Assembly: GCA_034430835.1 (NCBI GenBank)
Contig: DAOUDX010000023.1
Span: 1-21,775, forward strand
Direction of reading: 5' to 3'
DNA: 21,775 nucleotides
From: JAFGED01 sp034430835
Lineage (GTDB): Bacteria; Chloroflexota; Anaerolineae; B4-G1
How positions within the stretch are numbered: position 1 is the stretch's first letter; every line of letters begins with the position of its first letter. Below the pieces are notes generated by a model that had not been told where the DNA came from, did not search any database, and saw nothing but the letters and a program-made list of their open reading frames with translations. Below, in pieces: positions 5,778 to 12,789 of the stretch. The translations under genes and the position numbers were made by a program.

Positions 5778-8369
5778 TCACCTTGCGAGGGCTTGCCCTC
5801 GCAGGGTTTTGTTTTCTGCGATAGCTTCCAAGAATTGTTGGGTGAGCGCCTTGGTGCCCGGCTCAACGTCGCCTGCCGGCCCCACGCAACCGGGGCAGCC
5901 GTCGGCGCAGGGGCAGCGGCGCGCCACGTCCAGTGCCGCCGCCAGCAATTCCTCGTGAAGCTCATACAGCCGCACGCTCAGACCGGCCCCGCCCGGCGCA
6001 CGGTCGTACAAGGTGATGGTGGGCAGGCCAGTCTCCGGGGCGCAGGCTTCCACCGCCGAACCCAAGTCGCCTGGATCGCACATCAGGTGCAGGGGGGCCA
6101 GGTTCCGCAGCAGGTAGGCCAGGCCGCTCAACGCCCCCCGTGCGCCCCGCGCCCGCTCGACGCGGCGGTGGCAGGCCGGACAGAGGGTGATGAGGTTTTC
6201 CAGTCGGTTGGCCAGCTCGTACAGGTCGTTTCCGCCGGGGACGTAGCCGAAAGCGCGGAAGGGAGTGATGTGGTGAACGTCGTGCTGGCGGCCCTCCCGC
6301 TCGGGCGCGCCGCACTGGCGGCAGCGGCGACCGTCGCGGGCGCGGGCAGCGTCCCGCTGGGCAAGCCAGTTTGGGCCATACTCTATCAGTGTCGGCAGCA
6401 CGCCGGCTTCCTGCAATTGCTCCGTGAGTTCCTCGGATAGCGCCACCCAATACCCGGTCGTGCGCAATTCCTGTTCCGGCAGATCGATGGGCGCCCAGGC
6501 TAACGTCTCGTGGGTGTAGCGCTTGATCTTGCGATAGCCGGTTGCGCGGGTGGTCACTACCACTTCGCCATAGCCACGCATAGTGCCCCCCCTGTCCCTG
6601 CGGGACATCCCCCCCGCCTGCGAGGGGGACTGAGGGAGGGCGTATTCCTCGATGACCTGCACATCCGTCGTTGCTGAGGCCCGCGTGTAATAGTCCAACT
6701 CCGCAGCCCGCACGAGGGCAACACCTCTCTCCCAGTCCAGCGACTCGACCACGTAGGGCTCGCCGCCGTGCAGGTAGACGGCCCCTTCGTGGATCAGCAC
6801 AGGTGCGCTGGGGCGATCCATCTGACCGATCACGCGCGGTGGATCTTCGCTCACATCCTGGATGACGACGTTGTCGGGCGTGCCGGTGCGCAGGGAGAGG
6901 CCCGCTGCCGGATAGCCCTCGCCGATCCAGGTGTAGCGTCCGTTCGCGCGGTGTAGCACCTCCTCCTCGGTCAGCGCGTCCAGCATTGCTCCGACATCGC
7001 CGATGTTGCCGAAAGGCTCACCGGGCTCGAATGGTAGCTCGAAGGCCGCACAGGCCAGGTGGTTGGCCAGGATCGCCAGGTTGTCTGGATCGAGTAGGGC
7101 CTGCTCCACCGCCTGCCCGAAAAAGTAGCGCGGGTGCGTGACCAGATACTGGTCGAGCGGCAAGGCGCTGGCGACGAGCATGGCGGCCGAGACTCCCGCC
7201 CGCCGTCCGGCCCGCCCGGCCTGCTGCCAGGCGCTGGCGATAGTGCCTGGATAGCCGGCCATCACGCAGGCGCTCAATTCCCCGATGTCCACTCCCAGTT
7301 CCAGCGCGTTGGTCGCGACGACGCCGCGCACTTTTCCCTCGCGCAGTCCCTGCTCGATAGTGCGCCGTTCGTGAGGGAGGTAGCCGCCTCGGTATCCTTG
7401 CACAGCCTGGGGGTCTTGGCTGGAAGCAGCGACCTCGTCACGCACGTAGCCCAATAGCACCTCGGTGGTCATCCGCGCACGGGCGAAGACGATGGTCTGC
7501 ACATCGGCCTGGAGCAACCGGGCGGCGATGTCCTTCGCAGCCAGTGTCGCGCTGCGCCGGATGCCGAGTTGCGGATCGACGAGTGGGGGGTTATATAGAA
7601 TGAAGTGTTTCTCGCCCTGCGGTGCACCGTCGTCGTCCACCAACGTGACGGGCCCTTCGACCAGTCGCTCGGCCAGCTCGCGCGGATTGGCGATGGTGGC
7701 GGAGGCGCAGACGAAGCGCGGATCGGAGCCATAGAAGCGGCACACTCGGCGCAGCCGTCGCAGCACGTTCGCCACGTGCCCGCCAAAGATGCCGCGATAC
7801 GTGTGAAGCTCGTCGAGGACGACGTAGCGCAAGTTGGAGAAGAGCCGCGCCCAGCGGGTGTGGTGAGGTAGGATACCCGTATGGAGCATGTCGGGATTGG
7901 TGACAAGTAGGCGGACATCGCGACGGATCGCGGAGCGGTGCGACGAGGGCGTATCTCCGTCATAGGGGTAAATGAGGATCGGAGATTGGAGGTCTGCAAT
8001 CAGCAACTTGCAGTTGGCAATCTGATCGTGCGCCAGCGCCTTGGTTGGAAAGAGGTAGAGGGCGCAGGCGGCCGGATCGTTGAGCAGGGTGTTGAGGATA
8101 GGCAGATCGTAGGCCAGCGTCTTGCCGGAGGCAGTCGAGGTCGCCAGCACGACGTGCTCCCCTGCCAGCGCTGCCGCCATCGCCTGGGCCTGGTGGGTGT
8201 AGGGCTGTTCGATCCCTCGGCCTTTGGTGGCGGCGATCAGGCGCGGATCGAGCTCCGTAGGCCAGGGGCCCGTGCGCGCGGGCCGAGGCGGGATGCGTTC
8301 CCACGCCGTCACGCAGCGCATAAAGGCCGGGTCTTGTCGGAAGGCGTCCAAGACGCTGGATAGGCTCAT
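5778..8369 (-). CDS. MrfA/YprA-like DEAD/DEAH helicase with embedded HNH domain
   Basis: 863-residue superfamily 2 helicase. Visible motifs: YTHQ (57-60), Walker A TSTASGKT (77-84), DELH (186-189), SAT (223-225), ALELGVDIG (355-363) and QQAGRAGRR (382-390). The C-terminal MrfA-like zinc-binding (DUF1998) region has CDPGDLG (764-770), YDRAPGGAGLS (788-798) and a Cys cluster CPCADGCPGC (819-828). MrfA of Bacillus removes mitomycin adducts; that function is known for the family, not shown here. Unusually, residues about 665-745 form an HNH module: C683-x2-C686, HH at 699-700, N725 in NRLENLITL, and C730-x2-C733-H. A short Pro/Gly peptide at 580-596 comes from a palindromic insertion. The start at 8369 follows GAGGTG and a TATAAT box; an in-frame ATG at 8426 lies upstream of that promoter and is rejected. 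Confidence 0.92.
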   Translation of the reverse strand: MSLSSVLDAFRQDPAFMRCVTAWERIPPRPARTGPWPTELDPRLIAATKGRGIEQPYTHQAQAMAAALAGEHVVLATSTASGKTLAYDLPILNTLLNDPAACALYLFPTKALAHDQIANCKLLIADLQSPILIYPYDGDTPSSHRSAIRRDVRLLVTNPDMLHTGILPHHTRWARLFSNLRYVVLDELHTYRGIFGGHVANVLRRLRRVCRFYGSDPRFVCASATIANPRELAERLVEGPVTLVDDDGAPQGEKHFILYNPPLVDPQLGIRRSATLAAKDIAARLLQADVQTIVFARARMTTEVLLGYVRDEVAASSQDPQAVQGYRGGYLPHERRTIEQGLREGKVRGVVATNALELGVDIGELSACVMAGYPGTIASAWQQAGRAGRRAGVSAAMLVASALPLDQYLVTHPRYFFGQAVEQALLDPDNLAILANHLACAAFELPFEPGEPFGNIGDVGAMLDALTEEEVLHRANGRYTWIGEGYPAAGLSLRTGTPDNVVIQDVSEDPPRVIGQMDRPSAPVLIHEGAVYLHGGEPYVVESLDWERGVALVRAAELDYYTRASATTDVQVIEEYALPQSPSQAGGMSRRDRGGTMRGYGEVVVTTRATGYRKIKRYTHETLAWAPIDLPEQELRTTGYWVALSEELTEQLQEAGVLPTLIEYGPNWLAQRDAARARDGRRCRQCGAPEREGRQHDVHHITPFRAFGYVPGGNDLYELANRLENLITLCPACHRRVERARGARGALSGLAYLLRNLAPLHLMCDPGDLGSAVEACAPETGLPTITLYDRAPGGAGLSVRLYELHEELLAAALDVARRCPCADGCPGCVGPAGDVEPGTKALTQQFLEAIAENKTLRGQALAR
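5781..5815 (+). terminator. rho-independent terminator of the FHA gene
   Basis: A 12-bp stem (5781-5792 with 5795-5806, one G-T pair) with a very short loop is followed by TTTTGTTTT on the plus strand. It lies about 50 nt after the FHA stop codon and inside the last codons of the convergent helicase gene. Confidence 0.8.
6585..6641 (-). repeat. in-frame GC-rich palindromic element, copy A
   Basis: A run of alternating C-tracts and G-tracts that can fold into an outer stem (CCCCCC against GGGAGGG) enclosing smaller hairpins (GTCCC-TGC-GGGAC and CCCCC...GGGGG). It lies inside the helicase gene, keeps its frame, and adds the peptide SPSQAGGMSRRDRGG at residues 581-595. It is related in layout and frame to copy B in recD2 (10301-10346). 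Confidence 0.65.
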
Positions 8370-8385
8370 CGCGCACCTCGCCCAG

Positions 8386-8413
8386 ATTATAAGCCTTGGG
8401 CCGGAGAGCGCAA
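8386..8413 (-). promoter_or_regulatory. promoter of the helicase gene
   Basis: Minus-strand TATAAT (8386-8391, perfect) with TTGCGC (8408-8413) 16 bp upstream. The predicted start near 8379 leaves a leader of about 10 nt containing the GAGGTG Shine-Dalgarno, which supports the start codon at 8369. Confidence 0.6.
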
Positions 8414-8528
8414 ACGGGGGATGCAACCTGCTCTCCCCACCTGCGTATTAGGATTCAGAGAAGCTGGCCCCTGCACGCCTGCACGCCAGCGCACTATGCA
8501 ATATCTTGTACGAGGAGGTGAATGCAAA

Positions 8529-8900
8529 ATGAAACTGCTCATTCGTTGGGTCATCACCAGCCTGGCACTCTTCGCAGCCGCCTGGCTCGTGCCGGGCATC
8601 CGCGTCGAGGGCACGGCCTGGATCGTCTACGCGGTGATGGCGATCATCCTGGGGCTGGTCAACGCCATCGTGCGCCCGCTGCTCAAGCTCTTGACCTGCC
8701 CGCTCATCATCCTCACTCTGGGCCTGTTCACCCTGATCGTCAACGGCGTCACCCTGTGGCTGTCGTCGCAGATCGCCGTCCACTGGTTCAAGGTGGGATT
8801 CTACGTCGACAGTCTCTGGTCGGCCTTCCTGGGGGCGCTCATCGTCAGCGTCGTCACCGTCATTCTCTCGGCATTGGTCAAGGAAGATAAGGGGAAATAG
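8529..8900 (+). CDS. phage holin family 4 / DUF360-type membrane protein
   Basis: 123 residues, four predicted transmembrane segments (about 5-22, 31-50, 55-77, 90-115). The sequence MKLLIRWVITSLALFAAAWLV, the GLVNAIVRPLLKLLTCPL segment and the following LGLFTLIVNGVTLWL are characteristic of the YvlD-like family (Pfam Phage_holin_4_2), which is chromosomal and not evidence of a phage. Function is unknown; in Bacillus a homologue sits in a membrane-stress operon. GAGGAGGTG lies 9 nt before the ATG, so the in-frame upstream extension is excluded. The PspC-like gene follows after 3 nt, indicating co-transcription. Confidence 0.88.
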   Translation: MKLLIRWVITSLALFAAAWLVPGIRVEGTAWIVYAVMAIILGLVNAIVRPLLKLLTCPLIILTLGLFTLIVNGVTLWLSSQIAVHWFKVGFYVDSLWSAFLGALIVSVVTVILSALVKEDKGK

Positions 8901-8903
8901 CGC

Positions 8904-9101
8904 ATGCATGCGACAATGGAAAACCACGGGCTGCGCAGACAGAACGGGATCGTTGCAGGTGTCTGCGGGGGTCTGGGAGCGTTTTTCGGCATTAGCCCGT
9001 TTTGGTTCCGCCTGCTCTTTGTGATCCTGATTATCCCAGGCGGCGCGCCGGGCGTCCTGCCCTATCTGCTCCTGTGGATCATCATTCCGAGGAAACGCTG
9101 A
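8904..9101 (+). CDS. PspC-domain protein
   Basis: 65-residue membrane protein of the PspC family. The signature G-V-C-G-G-L-G followed by F-x-I-x-P-x-x-x-R-L and a hydrophobic segment (LLFVILIIPGGAPGVLPYLLLWIIIP) is clear. Family members act in envelope-stress responses, sometimes by sequestering regulators. It is directly downstream of the DUF360-type gene (3-nt gap), a pairing seen in other bacteria (YvlC-YvlD like) and consistent with a shared membrane-stress role. A second ATG four codons in (8916) is an alternative start. Confidence 0.88.
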   Translation: MHATMENHGLRRQNGIVAGVCGGLGAFFGISPFWFRLLFVILIIPGGAPGVLPYLLLWIIIPRKR

Positions 9102-9125
9102 GCGCGGGCCCAGCCGCCGGACAAA

Positions 9126-9154
9126 CGTTACAGTCCCGGAATGTTCCTGTAACG
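9126..9154. repeat. inverted repeat CGTTACAG / CTGTAACG
   Basis: Perfect 8-bp arms (9126-9133, 9147-9154) separated by 13 bp, 25 bp after the PspC stop codon. Arm centres are 21 bp apart, two helical turns, which would suit a dimeric regulator; a hairpin role is also possible. No T-tract follows. Confidence 0.4.
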
Positions 9155-9272
9155 GATATGAAACGTTCTCCATGCTCGTTTAGTGTATACTATAAACGTC
9201 AAATGGCTAGTTGTACGAACGATCAAGATTTCGCACACTAGCTATATCAAACTCCTCCTTTCCTTTCTTGGC

Positions 9273-9317
9273 CGTGCCTGGGAGCTAACCACCCCGCCCT
9301 GGTTACTCCCAGGCACG
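9273..9317. repeat. long near-perfect hairpin
   Basis: Arms of 18 bp with a single bulged C: CGTGCCTGGGAG (9273-9284) plus TAACCA (9286-9291), loop of 8 (CCCCGCCC), then TGGTTA (9300-9305) and CTCCCAGGCACG (9306-9317). No U-tract follows on either strand, so it is not a standard terminator. It could stop or stabilise the upstream message, or be a structured RNA or small palindromic repeat. Confidence 0.6.
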
Positions 9318-9420
9318 CCGCCTGTATTGCACACGCCGTGCCCCTTACTCTCTTTCACTCGGCGGGTTTTCCCTGCTTTGCCTGAACTTGTCCTCGTCCT
9401 CTCGCGCCACGGTTGGTCAT

Positions 9421-9449
9421 TTGTCATTGGGCGTCGTTTCTGCTATCAT
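9421..9449 (+). promoter_or_regulatory. recD2 promoter (leaderless type)
   Basis: TTGTCA (9421-9426, 5 of 6) and TATCAT (9444-9449, 5 of 6) with a 17-bp spacer and an extended -10 TG at 9441-9442. The ATG follows the -10 box by 7 nt and there is no Shine-Dalgarno, so transcription probably starts at the A of the start codon. Confidence 0.65.
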
Positions 9450-9456
9450 TCCCACG

Positions 9457-11706
9457 ATGTCCGAACAACTCCGCGGCACGGTCGAGCGCGTGACCTTCTA
9501 CAGCGAGGAGACCGGCTACTCCGTCGTTCGCCTCAGCGTCACGGGTCAACGTGACCCTTCGGGCCAAGCCTCAGGCCGAGGCCTCGTGACCGTCGTCGGC
9601 AATCTCCCGGAGGTACAGCCCGGCGAGAGCCTGCGCCTGGAGGGCGAGTGGACGACGCACCAGCAGTACGGCCGGCAGTTCAAAGTCGAACGCTGCCAGC
9701 AGGTGCTCCCTGCCACCGTCGAAGGCATCAAAAAGTACCTGGGCTCGGGGCTGGTCAAGGGGGTGGGGCCGGTCACCGCCGCGCGCATCGTCCAGCGCTT
9801 TGGTGCCGACACGCTGCACGTGCTCGACGAGGAGCCGCGCCGGCTGCGCGAGGCGCTGGGCGTGGGGAAGAAGCGTGCCGCTGCCATCGCCAAAGCCTGG
9901 GAGGAGCAGAAGCATATCCGCGAGGTGATGCTGTTCCTGAGCAGCCACGGCGTCACCACCGGCCTGGCGGTCAAGATCTACAAGACCTACGGCGACGACG
10001 CGCTGAGCGTGGTGCAGAGCGACCCCTACCGTCTGGCCCGCGACATCTGGGGCGTGGGCTTCAAGACCGCTGACAAGATCGCGCGCGATCTCGGCTTGCC
10101 GCCCGACGCGCCCTCCCGCGTGCAGGCAGGCGTGGCCTACGCCCTGGGTCAACGGGCCGACGAGGGCCACGTCTACGCGCCCGAGCCCGACTTGACGAAG
10201 GAGGCCACCGAGCTGTTGGAGGTCCCCCCTGAGTTGGTCGCCGACGCCATCGAGGCGCTCGATGCCGAGGAGGTCGTCCACCGCGAGACGCTGGTCTATC
10301 CCCCCCCTTCGTCCTCCCCGTTTCACGGGGGGGATAGAGGGGGAGCGTCCGTGCGTGAAACGCGCGCGGTCTACTTGGCCCCCTTCTACTATGGCGAGAT
10401 CGGCGTCACCAACCGGCTACGAGCGCTGGTCAAAAGCCCTGCCACGCGGCTGCTTCCCTTCCGCAGCGTGGATTGGGACAACCTGCTGCGCCAGGTGACC
10501 CGTGACTCTGCGGTCGAGCTTTCTCCCCAGCAGCACGAGGCCGTGCGCGCTGCCCTTACCCACAAGGTGACCGTCCTCACCGGCGGCCCCGGCACCGGCA
10601 AGACGGTGAGCGTGCGCACCGTCATTGCAGCGCTGGAGGCAATGAATTGCCGCTACGCCCTGTGCGCCCCCACCGGCCGCGCCGCCAAACGCCTCTCGGA
10701 GGCCACGGGCCGCCCGGCCAAGACGGTGCACCGCCTGCTGGAATACTCCCCGATGGATGGCTTCCGCCGCAACGAGGAAAATCCGCTGGACGTGGACTGC
10801 CTGATCGTGGACGAGTCCTCGATGCTCGACCTGCTGCTGACCAACCACCTGCTCAAGGCGGTCGATCCGGCGGCCCACATGCTCTTCGTCGGCGACATCG
10901 ACCAGCTTCCCAGCGTGGGCGCGGGCGACGTGCTGCGCGACGTGATCGCCTCCGACCGCGCCGCCGTCGTGCGGCTGACCACCATCTTTCGCCAGGCCGC
11001 CGATAGCGGCATCGTGGTCAACGCCCACCGCATCAACCGTGGCGAGTTCCCCATCCTCAACGAGTTTGACGACTTTTACTTCTTCTCCAAGGAAGACCCG
11101 GAGGAGGCCGCCGACCTATTGGTGGATGTGGTGCAGCACCGCATCCCGGAGAAATTCGGCTTCGATCCCGTGGACGACGTGCAGGTGCTGGCGCCGATGT
11201 ACCGAGGCGCGTGCGGCGTTCGTAACCTCAACACGCGTCTGCAAGAGGCGCTCAACCCGGCCTCGCCGAAAAAGCCGGAGCGGCGGTTGGGCGGGCGATT
11301 GTTCAGGGTGGGGGACAAGGTCATGCAAACGACCAACAGTTATTTGCGCGAGACATTCAATGGCGATATCGGACGCATAAAGGCCATCGACCCGGTTGAG
11401 CAGACGCTGGCGGTGAGCATCGACGGGCGGCCGGTTGTCTACGACTGGGGCGAGGCCGACGAATTGGTGCACGCGTTCGCCGTGTCGGTGCACAAGAGCC
11501 AGGGCAGCGAGTACCCGGCAGTGGTGATGCCGATGCTGACCCAGCATTTCTTGCTTCTACAACGCAATTTGTTCTACACTGGGATCACGCGGGCCAAGCG
11601 GCTGGTCGTGCTGGTAGGGACGCGACGGGCCATCGCCATCGCCGTGCACAACGCCAAGGTGCGTGAACGCCACTCGGGGTTGAGCGTGCGGCTTCGAGAA
11701 GTCTAG
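9457..11706 (+). CDS. recD2: ATP-dependent RecD-like DNA helicase
   Basis: 749-residue superfamily 1B 5'-3' DNA helicase of the RecD2 type, which acts without RecBC in repair or replication. N-terminal OB-like region (1-80), helix-hairpin-helix repeats (about 95-205), then the motor: Walker A GGPGTGKT (376-383), VDES (451-454), GDIDQLPSVG (479-488), FRQA (511-514), SVHKSQGSEYP (677-687) and YTGITRAK (707-714). Length fits the family. Residues about 282-299 (PPPSSSPFHGGDRGG) do not belong to the family pattern and derive from a palindromic element inserted in frame in a probable beta-hairpin turn. The start at 9457 matches family N-termini (M-x-E-x-L-x-GTVERVTF); the longer reading frame from 9388 is upstream of the promoter. 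Probably co-transcribed with the epimerase gene 15 nt downstream. Confidence 0.95.
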   Translation: MSEQLRGTVERVTFYSEETGYSVVRLSVTGQRDPSGQASGRGLVTVVGNLPEVQPGESLRLEGEWTTHQQYGRQFKVERCQQVLPATVEGIKKYLGSGLVKGVGPVTAARIVQRFGADTLHVLDEEPRRLREALGVGKKRAAAIAKAWEEQKHIREVMLFLSSHGVTTGLAVKIYKTYGDDALSVVQSDPYRLARDIWGVGFKTADKIARDLGLPPDAPSRVQAGVAYALGQRADEGHVYAPEPDLTKEATELLEVPPELVADAIEALDAEEVVHRETLVYPPPSSSPFHGGDRGGASVRETRAVYLAPFYYGEIGVTNRLRALVKSPATRLLPFRSVDWDNLLRQVTRDSAVELSPQQHEAVRAALTHKVTVLTGGPGTGKTVSVRTVIAALEAMNCRYALCAPTGRAAKRLSEATGRPAKTVHRLLEYSPMDGFRRNEENPLDVDCLIVDESSMLDLLLTNHLLKAVDPAAHMLFVGDIDQLPSVGAGDVLRDVIASDRAAVVRLTTIFRQAADSGIVVNAHRINRGEFPILNEFDDFYFFSKEDPEEAADLLVDVVQHRIPEKFGFDPVDDVQVLAPMYRGACGVRNLNTRLQEALNPASPKKPERRLGGRLFRVGDKVMQTTNSYLRETFNGDIGRIKAIDPVEQTLAVSIDGRPVVYDWGEADELVHAFAVSVHKSQGSEYPAVVMPMLTQHFLLLQRNLFYTGITRAKRLVVLVGTRRAIAIAVHNAKVRERHSGLSVRLREV
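10301..10346 (+). repeat. in-frame GC-rich palindromic element, copy B
   Basis: C-tract, TTCG, TCCTCCCCGT, TTC, ACGGGGGGG, ATAGA, GGGGGAGC. The inner stem (9 bp with one G-T pair, 10312-10332) is flanked by an outer C-tract/G-tract stem. It is read in the same frame as copy A in the helicase gene, ending in codons for DRGG in both, and shares the order C-tract, TC(C/T)CC, loop, GGGGGG, GA(T/C)AG, GGGGG. Confidence 0.65.
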
Positions 11707-11721
11707 GGAGGAGGTGTTATT

Positions 11722-12714
11722 ATGAAGGTCCTATTCATCGGCGGGACGGGCACCATCAGCTCGGCCTGCTCGCAACTGGCCGTCGAGCGCGGTATCGACC
11801 TGACCCTGTTCAACCGGGGCGAGACCACGCGCCCCATCCCGGCAGAGGCGTGCGTCCTGCACGGCGACATCCGCGACCGCGCGTCGGTGGCGAGCGCGCT
11901 GGGCGATGCGACGTTTGACGCGGTGGTCAACTGGATCAATTTCACACCCGAGCAGGTCGAGGCGGATATCGGATTCTTCCGCGGCCGCACTGGGCAGTAC
12001 GTTTTCATCAGCTCGGCCTCAGCCTACCAAAAGCCCGTCGCCAGCCTGCCCATCACCGAGTCCACGCCGCTCGATAACCCTTTCTGGGCCTACTCGCGCG
12101 ACAAAATTGCTTGCGAGGAGCGGCTCGTGCAGGCTTACCGCGAGGAGAAGTTCCCCATCACCATCGTGCGCCCATCCCATACGTACGATAAGATGATGCT
12201 GCCGGTGCACGGAAGATACACTGTCATCGACCGGATGCGTAAGGGGAAGAAGGTGATCGTACACGGTGATGGTACGTCCCTGTGGGTGCTCACCCACCAC
12301 CGGGATTTCGCCAAGGGGTTTGTGGGATTATTGGGTAACCACCACGCCATCGGCGATGCGTTCCACATCACCTCCGACGAGGTACTGACGTGGAATCAGA
12401 TCTACACCATCCTCGCCCACACCGTGGGTGTGGAGCCTAACTTGGCCCACGTGCCGTCGGAGCTCATCGCCGCCTTCGATCCCGAATGGGGTGCGGGTCT
12501 CCTGGGCGATAAAGCCCACAGCGTGATTTTTGACAACGGCAAGGTCAAACGGCTCGTGCCGGACTTTGCGGCGACGATCCCCTTCTCCCGGGGAGCGGAG
12601 GAGATCATCGCCTGGTTTGAGGCTGACCCTGCGCGCCAAGTCGTGGACGTGGAGGTGGATGGCTTGCTGGATCGCATCATCGCGGCGTACGAAGCGGCCT
12701 GGCCGGAGGTGTGA
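11722..12714 (+). CDS. NAD-dependent epimerase/dehydratase (extended SDR)
   Basis: 330-residue Rossmann-fold protein. The dinucleotide-binding motif GGTGTIS is at 7-13, the active-site Ser region FISSASAY at 95-102, and the catalytic Tyr-Lys pair YSRDK at 124-128. The GxxGxxS form of the loop and the sequence around VRPSHTYDKMMLPV resemble the atypical SDR group that includes chloroplast RNA-binding CSP41-like proteins and sugar epimerases, so the reaction cannot be named. A strong Shine-Dalgarno (GGAGGAGGTG) lies in the 15-nt gap after recD2, which indicates one operon, although no functional link to the helicase is evident. Confidence 0.88.
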   Translation: MKVLFIGGTGTISSACSQLAVERGIDLTLFNRGETTRPIPAEACVLHGDIRDRASVASALGDATFDAVVNWINFTPEQVEADIGFFRGRTGQYVFISSASAYQKPVASLPITESTPLDNPFWAYSRDKIACEERLVQAYREEKFPITIVRPSHTYDKMMLPVHGRYTVIDRMRKGKKVIVHGDGTSLWVLTHHRDFAKGFVGLLGNHHAIGDAFHITSDEVLTWNQIYTILAHTVGVEPNLAHVPSELIAAFDPEWGAGLLGDKAHSVIFDNGKVKRLVPDFAATIPFSRGAEEIIAWFEADPARQVVDVEVDGLLDRIIAAYEAAWPEV

Positions 12715-12737
12715 ACCAGGGTTCAGTCAATAGCAAA

Positions 12738-12764
12738 AGCGAGGGCTGCTGAATAGCCCTCGCT
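12738..12764. terminator. bidirectional terminator
   Basis: Perfect 10-bp stem AGCGAGGGCT / AGCCCTCGCT with a 7-nt loop. On the minus strand it is followed by TTTTGC, so it ends the infC-rpmI-rplT message; on the plus strand it lies 23 nt after the epimerase stop and may end that message too. Confidence 0.75.
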
Positions 12765-12789
12765 CTACGTTTCGCACTATCGGCGAGCT

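Larger units (their letters stand above)
9102..9456. other. 355-bp intergenic region with hairpins
   Basis: No gene is visible. The region carries an 8-bp inverted repeat (9126-9154), a TATACT/TATAAA-like AT-rich patch at 9186-9196 without a good -35 box, a large hairpin (9273-9317), and the recD2 promoter at its right end. Confidence 0.5.

Noticed and set aside
4927..5781. 284-codon minus-strand reading frame opposite the FHA gene
   Set aside because: Arg/His/Pro-rich antisense shadow of a high-GC gene; the plus-strand frame has a clear FHA domain.
8370..8426. 19-residue N-terminal extension of the helicase
   Set aside because: It would start upstream of the TATAAT promoter; the inner ATG has GAGGTG at proper distance.
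8480..8500. Short direct repeat CCTGCACG / CCTGCACG, considered as the start of a repeat array
   Set aside because: Only two adjacent copies without spacing regularity; no CRISPR-like array anywhere in the window.
8529..8900. Prophage remnant suggested by the holin-family name
   Set aside because: The DUF360/phage-holin-4 family is a chromosomal membrane family; no other phage gene is near, and the partner is a PspC gene.
8448..9173. 241-codon minus-strand reading frame opposite the two small membrane genes
   Set aside because: Antisense shadow rich in Asp, Gln and Arg; the plus-strand frames match known families and have Shine-Dalgarno sequences.
10301..10346. Assembly error or frameshift in recD2 because of homopolymer tracts
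   Set aside because: The frame is kept on both sides, the codon phase equals that of the related element in the helicase gene, and all RecD2 motifs downstream are intact; still, C/G-tract lengths deserve read-level checking.
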